Origin: Ostrinia nubilalis
Lineage: Eukaryota > Arthropoda > Insecta > Lepidoptera > Crambidae
DNA: 64,000 bases
Direction: 5' to 3'
NCBI RefSeq assembly: GCF_963855985.1
Contig: NC_087116.1
Coordinates: forward strand, 7,465,001 to 7,529,000
Below, in pieces: positions 36,201 to 48,200 of this stretch. The notes below the pieces were generated by a model. That model did not search any database, was not told where the DNA came from, and saw only the letters and a list, made by a program, of their open reading frames with translations. Made by a program: the position numbers and the translations under genes. The first letter of the stretch is position 1. Each line of letters starts with the position of its first letter.

Positions 36201-39200
36201 TGTGAGCCTTAAATAAGTAAATAAATAAATAAAGTCGTTCGAAGAAATGGAAATCCCCAAAACGTTACCGCAGCGGCACCCGCAACCTTTCAAAACCACG
36301 GGGGGCTCAAACGTCGCTGCTTGACCATGGAAAGGCACAAATACAAACACCTTAAATCTGGCCAAGGCTAATAGGCAATAATCATGTCGCTGCTGCAGTA
36401 ACGTTTTCAAGCATCACCGCAGCGGAATCCCATTTTCACCAATTAAGTAGGTACTCCGCAACCTTACCGGGCACAAATGGTAGACTCCTCGACACATTTA
36501 CAGGATACAAGGCACCAACCCCTCCACATAAGCACATCCCGACCAGCGTCACCATGTCGCTGATGTAACGCACACGATTAATTTATGAATTATTAATCTA
36601 ATCTACCTACTTATTTAAAAAGACCAGTGTCGCGCGCTAAATGAAAACAAGCTTGGTAGGCAGGTACCCATCCATTGGGGCTACTCCCGATCCCAGTGAC
36701 GTCAATATACTTAGTAGGTATGCATGCCAGCCATTCACGCAGCACGTGTAAGTGAATCGAAAATGATGCTATAGTCCGGTCGCCGAGCCCGTACGACGGG
36801 GACGGGCCGTCACAGTGAGTGAGCGAGCGCGACAGCAATACAATTACGCGCGAGTGATAAGGATGGGTAGCATGGTGTCATTGGACGAAATTCTACGTGT
36901 TCGGCGACGATAAATAGAGAGAGAGAAGGAATAAAACATCATTAAAATAATAATTAAATAAGTAGGTAAATAATATTTTGCCACCTAGGTATATTTTGTG
37001 CCAGCTAAAAACATCTTAGGTGCCAGCACGGTATTATTACTCGTAAATAAATAGGTAGGTGCTATTATTATCGCGAGTGACGCGTAAACGAATGCAACAA
37101 AAAACCTAAACCTAAATCACAGATAATCCTAAATCTTAAACCTGTATGTGCAAGTCGATTAAAATGTAGGCATATTTTTGAATAAACTACGATACGAGTA
37201 CGAAAAACTAAAACTGGATTTTGTATTTTTTACGAACAGTTCATTTGATATTTACTTGACTGCTCCAGAAGGAGGGTTATGTTTTTTTTTACATAATAAT
37301 TATTTCTGAATATTTTTATGGAAAAAATAAGTTATTTATTGATATCTACCTTTATTACTGCATGTTTCGATATTGTCCTGTTTTATATACCTAATAAAAT
37401 AAAACAAATTAGAGTTTTATGATGATAATTTGTAGCGGGATACGAACCCACGGTGCTGGATATGGAGCGTCGGCTGTGATCATTGTGCTACTTGGACATT
37501 ATTATACCATGTCGAAATTTTCAATAGCGTCTCTAATCTGTTTTTTGCCTAGTAACATGCCTTCATAAATAAAGCAGTAAACTTATTGCCTTTAGCGCCA
37601 TCTTTTGACATAACACGCCAAATAAATACTCCGCTCAAGTTGCTAGAATAGAAAGCATTAGCGGGTCGCGAACCGCGGGACGGTCAAGTCCGCTGCGGCA
37701 CACTAGCGCGATCTGTTATCACCACTAGGAAACCAAGCGGGCCCGAGCAGTTTCAAGACTTAGGTCGGCCACATTTCGAGTATGGGATGATGCATCTGTA
37801 CTAGTATTATATTATCTGTGGTATGTGATTGAATAGCGAAAATTCAATTAGTTTACTTGCTGCGTAATCTGAATGCATAGCTGGGCACCGTTAATCAAAT
37901 AGATAACTTCGTTAATCGTTAAACCGTTAATAAAAAAATTAACTTCGTTAAACGTCAAAACGTTACATACAACTGAAAACGGTGGCTGACAGATACACAT
38001 CACCTATGTGGAGATGTTGGGTGCGGAGGGTGATTATGTGAGAAGACACTTGTGGCATAGTCACACTCGGCGGCTTTCAAAATGCCTACAATTATTAGAA
38101 AACCAAACACTTTACCACAGAATAATAATAAGTACTACGTACAGAAGTTTTTCTTCGCGAAGGTATTCAAAAAAATGTATGCTCAATGTCATCAACAATA
38201 TGGTGTAATTTAGCTTGTCTTAAGAGTCGAGCACCGTTTTGTTGACATACGTCAGTGATCGGTACTGTCTTGATGCCATAGGGCTGACTGCTACAAGAAA
38301 CTACTGTGTCGCCATCTAGCGCACCACACTTGCATTCACTGCTCTTCGCGGCAACGCGCAGCTACATGCGGCCGCCAGTTATATAGTGTAAGAGCTAGCA
38401 CCTAAATATTTTATAACACACATAACTGTGACAATTTATTTCACGTGGGCGAAGCCAAAAAGCTAGTAAGAAATAAAAATTCAATTCAGTAGGTATTTCA
38501 AACCAAATTTTATTACATAAACAAACATTATACTAATTTCATTATGGGCCCTTAGTATGTGAAAACTGCAATTGACGATATTTCGCACTGTTTTCAATAT
38601 TATGTATTACAGAACGTATGTGTGATGGGATGATATTTTCGAAAACACGATTAGAAAAAATTTTTCTCGAAAAAAAAACATTTACCTCTGGATTTTTTTA
38701 TAAAAGTTTAATATGACCGTGTTTTACAATAAAATTCCTATAAAATCACAAAGGTATCATGTTTGCCTCTTTGATTTCCTGGCTGTTTTAGATTTCAAAA
38801 ACCTAAATATATTAATTTATTAACTTTCTGATAAAAATGTGAATGGCTCTTACGATGTCCCCCCCTTAAATCAAAATGTCTTTATTTGGTCTATATGCCC
38901 ATCATCACTACGTAATAATTATAAAAAAAAGTCGCATTCCTGTCTGTCTGTCCCTATGTATGCTTAGATCTTTAAAACTATGCAACAGATTTTAATACGG
39001 TATTTAGGGTTCCCTTAAAACGGAACCCTTATAGATTCGTCATATAGTCTGTCTGAACATAGAAAGTTTTTGTGCACTTTTTAAAATGAGTTAACCAAGT
39101 ATATGGCTGGCTATTAGACTTGCACACGTCCGTCCGTTTTTTGTAGGATTAATATAATTAAGTAACATTTATTTTTTGCATTCGGCTCTTGGTCTAACCC

Positions 39201-42200
39201 AAACGAAACACGAACAACTAATGAACTAACAATGAACAAAGTTGATAAATTAGTAATATGTAAATAATGAATTTGTTTTACGAGCTGTCCCGGCGTACTT
39301 CGTACCGCAAATTAATATAAAGTTGTTTAAGTGATTTATAAAATCACAATATTAATTTTTGAAAGTAGGGTCATTGTGCTGGTTTTCTATCTAACTTCGG
39401 TTTTCGTCCATTTCACTGAGCTGCCATAAACACATGCGTAAAATTTGAATACAAAGTATTGTATTCACAGAAGGCAGTAGCCATCCCGCGCTAGTTTTGT
39501 TGCAATCTTTAATGCCTAAGCAACAGTTCTACCTAAATGAAAATGTAATTTAAAAAGTAGTGAGTTCCAAAAAATTACGTAAATGCGCGGCCTTACACCG
39601 GTCACCGGTACATTGCAGAAATCATCGCGCTAGTAAAAAAACGTGCTGACAGGAAAAGTTTTTGGCACGTATGTCTAATTGATAGCATTATAAACACAAT
39701 TTTAAGTGTTTATTAAACTTCTTCATACAAAACTAAATCTTAGATGACTAAGGGTCATTTTTTTAAAGCATAGCTCAGGTCATATAGCAGGCAAATCAAC
39801 TCGGAAAGGGATCAACAACGTATCGCCTTTTGAGGCATGGAGGTAATAGTGGAGAGGAAATATAGATCTATACAAAAATTCGACAAATTAATGACAAACA
39901 GCTGTTTATCTCTTTCTAACTTACCCCTGGTGATGTATAAAAAAAAGAAATAGATAATGTTTGGTCAGTACTCATTCTGGCAACATTTTCATGTGACGTC
40001 ACTAACTACCTGACTTGTGCCGAGTAGGTACCTACATACAAGATTTAAGAAAACAACATATTTATAGGCAATCAGCTGACAACTACACGCACACACACAC
40101 ACACACAAATACCTGTCAGCCTATATTGCGGCCATGTTGTTTTCTTAAATCGTGTATGTATTTATAATGCGTGTAAATGTGTGCGTAATGTACCGAGTAC
40201 GATTATTTTAAAGTTACGCCAAGTCCATGAGACATTGATATACGTCAGTGTTTTGCGAGCTGTCATTGCCTTTCGCTCACTGTCATCGGCGAGGCAAAGC
40301 GTTTACGTTACGGTGCGGATTGTGTGTGCGTTGCAGTATGGACTTTAGTTGACTGCCTTTATGAGCACTCGAACGACATAAAATAATATGATACATTTAT
40401 GTAAGGGTATTTTAAGATCACAAAGTTGGCAACTCCGATAGTTGGACGAAAACCAGCGCAAAGACCCTATCCTGTTTGACACCTATAATAATTGACAGTA
40501 GCTGGCTCGGCGAACTTCGGCAAACTAATGTGTGACGTGAAGTGCCAAATCGCGGAAAATGTCGGAAGAAATACATGAATTTGCATGAATTATCATGAAT
40601 AACAATAACCACTTATTTACCTCTCAGTGTCTTCAGGCAACTTAAAAAAGTACATTGTGTGTTTTTATTATTATTTAGGCAGTAAAATACTGCACAGTAT
40701 TTTTTTATTTTTTTCCATAATACAAGAGTACGCGTGCGTGGTGCGTGTGTCAATGCTCGCTCTTATCTCGTATGTGACGCCTTGTCGAATCGCCTCCTGT
40801 AGGTGGGCTATCGTGCGTGTTTTGTTTTCGATGTGAACTCGCGGAGATGAACAGGCCTGACTTTACTAACATTACTTTTAAGATTATAAATTGTATCCTA
40901 CTAACCACTATGAACTGTAAAATTGTTTGAAATAAACGTCATTATTATTATTATTATGTTTGTACGCTTTGAAGCTCACGGGTCAAAAGTTGCCCGGTCC
41001 TTTATAAGGCTTTATAAGGCGTGGGGATACAGATCCAACACGTAGAGGCCGTTTTAAGCGCAAAATAATCGACAAAAGTGAAAGTGGTGCACATGCTGGA
41101 TCTAGTCTCTGACTATATCATGGGATGCTTGTGATGGATCTGAACTGGTGTTAAATTCAGTTGCAAGAATTGTCCCACACATACTAACATGGTGTCGTTA
41201 GTGATCTGGTTACAAAAACTGTTGTTTTGGGTTCTGGAAGTTCTGAAAGCCCGAACGTACTTGTCAGAACGCGTTTTTCTAGCGTTTTTCAGCGTGCCTG
41301 CTGTATCTTTTTGGTAAATAGTAAGTACTGGATTAACGAATAACGGACTTAGGATAATTTAACGTAAGTTAACGAGTCCGTTAACATTTTTTAAAGTTAA
41401 CTTAAAAGTTAATCCGTTAATAGAAATGTTAACTTCGTTAATTAACGATTAACGGATTAACTAGTTAATGCCCAGCTATGTCTGAATGAACTGCATTATA
41501 CAGGGTGACTTTGAAATCGTTGGCATTCTTTTTAAAATAAGACTCTACTCATGATTCCCCAAATATGAGTCATATCAAATGAATTAAAATTTCAATATTT
41601 GAAATCTTGTACAAACGACAGCACATCAATTCAAAAATTGTGGCATCTTATTTCAATGTATTAAGTGTTATTTTGCAACAAAATGTATAGGATGATGTGC
41701 TGTTGACTGTACAATAGTTTTAAACTCTTTTTAAGAGCACACTAATACAAATACATAGTTAAAATAATGCCAAAAAATCTCATTGGAGTTGTCTCATATT
41801 TGGGGAATGCACCATGTACCTATAATGAGTAGTCTTATATTAAAAGGATGCCAACGATTTCAAAGTCAACCTGTATGTCGTCAGACCATCAGTGAAAAAA
41901 AAGATCGCCTATTTTATTGGGCAATATTTCGACATTAAAATATATTTACTATTTATGTATTCGTCATTAGAGTGAATAGCCCAGAAAAGAAATTAGTTTT
42001 TTGAAAGGCCTTGATATGGCTTTTTTGTAACTTTTTGACTAAGATTAATGTGTTTCATTTTATTATAGGAAATTTTCGTAGTTTTTTTAATATCCGGTAT
42101 CCGGCCGGATAGTGAGCTACTATCCGGTATCCGGCCGGATAGTAAATTTACCGGATAGTTGCCGGATATCCGTTTCATCTCTAGTATAAATATCACGTGA

Positions 42201-45200
42201 CAGTATCAAATGACGTACCTCCTTGAAGCTTTCTCTATCGTCCGTGTGCGGCGCCACTGGAGCTAGTAAATATCACATGACCGGAGCTAGTAAATATCAC
42301 GTTACAAATATCACGTGACGTACCTGTTTGAAGCTTTCTCTGTCGTCCGTATGCGGCGCCACTTGTAGCAGCGCCAGAACGTATTTGTGGTATAATAACA
42401 CGTGGGCCACCGGCGCTAGTACCAATTTCGGGAGGTAGTATTTCACTGCTAATCTGAAGCCTTGGCCGGCGGTGTCTAGGCGCTCCGATAACTGCGGAAT
42501 AAGTAAAAGTATGAACAACCCGCTTTGGACCCGGTGGCGTCTCGAAACCTGCTTACGGGCATACTTAACTCCACGGAATCCATGAAAAATCAATAGAACT
42601 GAAACACCCACGTTCTATTGATAACTATGTCAATTTTTTTCACTCGACATTGGCAGAAATAAACCTCCCAGAGAGGTTTGGTTGCCACTAAAAAAGTAAA
42701 AGTTTATAAATGGTTTTGTCTGGTGCCTGCCCCTAAGGGCCAAATAGAAATTAAGGGGCGCTTTGTGAAAAAATAAATATTTTTCTAAGTAATAGGTCGT
42801 CTGACGGCAGTTGTTTGATGCGCTTAGACCCAGCTATCTCCAGTGTCAGTGTGACGTGCTAATATGACATTGGGACATCCTGTATTTTTGATTTTCAAGC
42901 TATACAGTTATGTCGATCAAAACTGATATGTTATAACTAGTCATAACACAGTTTTACAGTTCACAACAGTTTCCACCCTGGCCCTGCCCTAGGGCGGGAG
43001 ATAGAAGCGAAAGGTCATGGGTTCGATCCCCGCCTTAGGCAGTTCGATTTTTTCAAGTTGTTTATTTAAAATAGGGTGGAAACTATTCTAAAATAGTGAC
43101 AAATATACTGCACTCACCGCGGGGTCATCTACAATATTCTGCAGAGCGTCCCTGGACTCTTTGCGCGTGACTATGTTCGCGTACCGAACGTACGCCCGGA
43201 ATTCTTCCACTTCTGCCAATTCTGAAACAAGGCGAATAAACATGTTATATTTTAGTGTGTAAACGTTAGTGTTTTTTTATGAATAACACGTATTTGACCG
43301 CAATCGCAGCTGGTGATAAGTGAGATGCAGTCTAGGATGGTACGGATCTTTTTCAATTTTGATTAGTTTGAAAAAGTGAAAAATACTTGTCGAGTATTTT
43401 TTGATAAGTTAACTGACGGACTAATTCAAACTTGCTTTTTTACCCAGGAAGGAAACATGCCTATTATACCTATACATGTGGGAGTGTGTAACGGAACGCA
43501 AGGGAGTGAGTGAAAGGCAATGAATGAGTGAGTAAGAAAGGTGATTTTGGACAAGACAGACGGTTGAAATAAGACGGAGCGAGGACTTTCCTTTTCTTGT
43601 GGTTTATCCCGGAAAAATACAAATAGAGCTGGAGAAATACACACCGCTTTTCAATTCTTACATACATTAGGGCGAATATTACCTTCAAAACAGGACCCGA
43701 TGTACGGCGTGGGAGAGTCCTGCGACATTTCTATGGCGTCTTCAAGGTTCCCCAGCAGCGTCACCGTCAGCTCGTATATGTCCACTATGTTGCCGAATAT
43801 CAGGGAGATTGACTGCAACAAGAAACAGAAACAAAGGTCAAGTGAGTTTATTGCAAAATCATCATCATCATCATCATCATCATTTCAGCCACAGGACGTC
43901 CACAGCCGAACCACGGTAATACTATGGCCGAACATTGACCTCCCCCAATTCTTTCCATGTTGACCGATTTGTAGCGGCCTGCGTCCAGCGCTTCCCTGCT
44001 ACCTTTACGTCAGCAGCTGTCTTGAATATTGCAAAATATCATCATCATTTTAGCAGGGCCTGACCGTGAGTAGAGGGCCTGGGCTAGTACTACTTAGGGC
44101 GCCATCTACTACATTATTTCGCATTATCGTCTATTTTATATTGACTGGACTTAGCTAGGGCCCTTTGAATTCAAGTGGCCGTGGGCTGAAGCCCAAAAAG
44201 CCTAAATTAGACCTGCATTTTAGCCATAGGACGTTCAATGCTGAACATAGGCCTCTCAATGATTTCCAGATTGACCCGTTGTTTTTCTCGTCCGTCAGCA
44301 AGTCTCTGACCAACTCTCCGTAGGTCAGCGACCCGCACCGCGTTACTTACATGTCTTTTTATAAACACACTTAAATTAATAAACTCAAAATCTTCTCCAA
44401 TTCGTCCTTAAAAACTCTATTATCAAATGAAGGTCTCTCAAAAAGTTTTTCTCGTCCATCAGCAAGTCCCTGACCAACTCTCCATAGGTAAGCGACCCGC
44501 GTAGCATTATTTACAAAAGTATTTTAGAAAAAATCACTTACCCTAGCGTCCCGGTCTAGTATTTTCTCCAGTTCATCCTTAAACACCCTTATAATCAAAT
44601 GGAGGTCTCTCAAAAAGTTTTTCTCATCCGTCAGCAAGTCTCTGACCAGTTCCCCGTAGGTCAGCGACCCGCACTGCGTTATTTACACAACTTTTTATAA
44701 ATACACTTAGTAAAATTCACTTACCCTAGCGTCTCGATCCAAAATCTTCTCCAATTCATCCTTAAAAACTCTAATTATCAAATTGAGGTCTCTCAAAAAG
44801 TTTTTCTCGTCGGTCAGCAAGTCCCTGACCAGTTCCCCATAGGTTAGCGAGCCACGCCTCATTATCTACATAAGTATTTTAGAGAAAATAACTCACCCTA
44901 GCGTCCCGGTCCAGTATTTTCTCCAATTCATCCTTAAACACCCTTATAATCAAATGGAGGTCTCTCAAAAAGTTTTTCTCGTCCGTCAGCAAGTCTCTGA
45001 CTAGTTCCCCGTATGTCAGCGACCCGCGTCGCTCTATTATAAGCGTCTTTTTGCACGTATTAGAGACAAAAAATAACTCACCCTAGCGTCTCGATCCAAA
45101 ATCTTCTCCAACTCATCTTTGAACACCCGTATAATCAAATGGAGGTCTCTCAAAAAGTTTTTCTCGTCCGTCAGCAAGTCTCTGTCCAGTTCCCCATAGG

Positions 45201-48200
45201 TCAGCGAGCCACGCTACGCTATTAAAAGTTATTAGCGTCTTTTTGGACGCATTTAGAGACAAAAAATCACTCACCCTAGCGTCCCGGTCCAGTATTTTCT
45301 CCAATTCATCCTTAAACACCCGTATAATCAAATGGAGGTCTCTCAAAAAGTTTTTCTCGTCCGTCAGCAAGTCCCTGACCAGTTCCCCGTATGTCAGCGA
45401 GCCGCGTCTGGTGGAGCCGGTGGGTGCGGCGGCGGCGACACTGCAACCAGGCGCGCCGCACGCCGCGAGCGCGGACGATTCTTGGTAGAACATGTCCATT
45501 AGCACCTGTAGATACAGAAAAAGTAATATAATTACCAGCTGCCACAGACTGAAGGAGATAGCCGATAGTGGGGATTGTCCACTGATTGGCCACATGCTCA
45601 GCAGGCGAGGTCTGTTTTAGAAATAAGATACAACATTAGTAGCATTAAAAAAAATAAAATTATTTCAGATAACTGAGACCCATAAATGTTAGTAAAAACT
45701 TACATTTATGGGTCTCAGTTATCTGAAATAATTTTATTTTTTTTATATTTTTTAAAACGCAGTTTACACGTTCTATTATTACTTTAACCCTACCACTGCT
45801 TTGACAATAAATGGGCCAGTGCTGAGAACAGACAATTCGAGTTTTAAATACTATCCAGGCAATGATCTAAAAGCAGAATTGAGGGAGTTGTTATGCTGTT
45901 TTGTGACGGCGGTCATCTTGGACCGATTTTCATCAATCATAGCTAAGAACACTCCCGACTAATTCACCTTTTAAACAAAAAAAACTAAATCAAAATCAGT
46001 TCACCCGTTCGGGAGCTACGAAGCCACAGACAGACACACACACAGACATACAGATACACAGACACGTCAAATGGCAATGCCAGATTTTGTATGGAAGATG
46101 GCGTCTTTTTTTTTTCGCGCGGCCATCGACCAAACTTTGTTTTTTGATTACAAAATAGTGTAATAAACCAAACTTACTATGACATGTATACCTCTAAACT
46201 CAGTCTGAACTGAGTTACGAGCGTTAAAGTTTGATGATTTACATACCAGATTTGCTTTTTGCGCGCAAGTTTTGTAAGAAATTGTTTAGAGGTACATGTC
46301 ATGTATACATGTCATACAGACTGAGTTTAGAGGTATACATGTCATAGTAAGTTTGGTTTATTGCACTATTTTGTAATCAAAAAACAATCGGTATGGTCGA
46401 TGGCCGCGCGAAAAAAAAAAAGACGCCACTTTCCATACAAAATCTGGCATTGCCATTTATAACACCCCGTCGATTTTTCGTCGGGGGTTAAAAATACAGA
46501 ACCCTAACAAGCAGTGAGATGGAAAACAAAGTATTCGTATAAGTGGTCGATTTCATTCTTTTGTTTTGAGGCACAGAATCTGTAGCCCGACGGATTAGCA
46601 AGCTGAAGTGGCAGTGGGCAGGGCACATAGTACGCAGAACTGACGGCCGATGGGGCAGCAAGGTTCTGGAGTGGAGGCCGTCCACTCAAATGGTGGACCA
46701 ACGCCATCATATAAAGGTAGCAGGGAAGCGCTGGACGCAGGCCGCTACCAATCGATCAACAAGGAAAGCATTGGGGGAGGTCTATGTTCAGCAGTGGACG
46801 TCCTATGGCTGTAATGATGATGATGATGATGAAGTTTGATATTTTTGCAAAAGCAGCCGAACTGAGTCTTGCTGACAAGGATTCAATTAGTGGATCCCAC
46901 TAAACTTTAGAATCTAAAGTGATCCTCAAGAATGTTGTGGCACTTATGCTATTCGAATAACTTGGTAATTGAAGAGTAAAACTGGTCTATTGAGTTTCTG
47001 TAAATTTAAATTTATTCTTGAGGTATAAGATCGTGCCATGAACGAAGACGCGCCCCAGCAATGTTTGGTCTCGGTCGCGCGGGGTGCGGGGAGTGTGGTC
47101 CGAGCAATCCGTAAGGTATTACTGTAGTGTGCGTGTGCACTCATGGATCATTTAGCGTGTACCGATAACACTCAAAAATTCGCGGAAGAATGGTGGGGCG
47201 CGTCTTCGTGGATGGCACGATCTATAAGATATCCGAATGTTGAAAAATCGAGTCTTAATGTTTCTTACCTTATCAGCGCACATAGCAGTCTTAACGTCTC
47301 CGCACGTGATGGTCTGGTAGCCGGACTTCTGCGATATCTTCTTGACGAAGTTGCCGGCCAGCTTGAGTATGTCGGCGCTCACGTATTCAAGCACGGCTGT
47401 CATAAACACCGAGACCGAGTAGTCGATTTTGTACATGAGCACCTCCTAGGGACAAGCGGACTGCTTTAGACAATATTACAAGTCTTTAATATTTTCAATG
47501 TTTCAATTGTTAAGCGTGTTGATTTCAATTCTCGCCTTATTTATTTAGGTGATCTATTATGACTTTAAAAACGCATTATCCACAAAAAAAATTACAAACT
47601 AAAGTGGAATTTTTAGCGAATATTTTCCGCACGACATCAACTATACTGCGGTTATACGTTTACACTGCGGCACCATCGAGCTACGCGGATCACTCGCTTA
47701 TCATGTCGGATGACTACTGAAGAAAGCCACGTAAAGTAGGTAGTGTAAATACCTAGGTATTTTTCTTTGACTAACTAAAATTAAAGTTAGTTTTACATTT
47801 TTTCGAAGTCAATTTTTTTACTGATTCGTGATCTTAATCAACTCCCTAAATATGGCGAGGATTGAAATCAACACCCTGTATATTTTTATTTGATTTCACA
47901 ACCTAGAGAGTTAGATCATAGATGAGTAAGATGTTTAAAACAAAAAATCAACATCGAAAAATCGTCATCGCGCACGCAGCACGAATGCTGCACGCGTTGG
48001 TTCGCGGAACATTTAAGAGTTATGCATTAATGAAACCACCTTGGTGAAAATTTCCTAGAATGATCGCACTATAGTCCGGTCGCCGAGCACGTAAAATTTC
48101 GTCCAATGACCCCAAGCTCCATCCTTATCGCTCACGCGTAATAATATTGCTGTCGCAACTGTGCGACGGGTGGCCGCAGTGAGTGTGCGAGCGCGACAGC

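Larger units (their letters stand above)
34090..36590. repeat. Large imperfect inverted repeat with LINE at its centre
   Basis: Arms about 34,285-34,560 and 36,290-36,590 share ATGCTTGAAAACGTTACTGC and TGCCTTTCCATGGTCAAGCA in inverse order. The space between holds the LINE at 35,250-36,236. Confidence 0.65.
32428..42183. mobile_element. 9.76-kb hAT-type element with 8-bp target duplication
   Basis: Ends TAGAGATGAAACGGATA and inverse, followed inward by repeated CCGGATA units; flanked exactly by GTATAAAT (32,420-32,427 and 42,184-42,191). No transposase frame seen. Contents: a SINE, a Jockey-like LINE, MITE A copy, another hAT-type element and unassigned AT-rich DNA. It splits the exon-8 array from exon 8. 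Confidence 0.82.
44283..45274 (-). repeat. Exon-5 cassette array (four good, two decayed copies)
   Basis: Period ~172-184 bp. Each unit holds the last 44 codons of Sos exon 5 ([14 protein letters not shown] onward), a donor and ~40 bases of intron. Two sequence types alternate (…ATACTGGACCGG… and …ATTTTGGATCGA…), so the duplicating unit was a dimer. The two leftmost copies (about 44,385-44,505 and 44,283-44,345) are decayed. Confidence 0.92.

Noticed and set aside
38008..38208. Frame [18 protein letters not shown] as a gene
   Set aside because: Short, inside nested transposons, no family signal; the second half is the tail of the THAP-relic repeat.
45113..45595. Extended exon 5 of 160 codons starting MWPISGQSP
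   Set aside because: Upstream part is intron: the CTACAG acceptor at 45,505 gives phase-0 entry at VLMDMFYQ, which aligns to Sos directly after exon 4. The downstream part reads through the donor.
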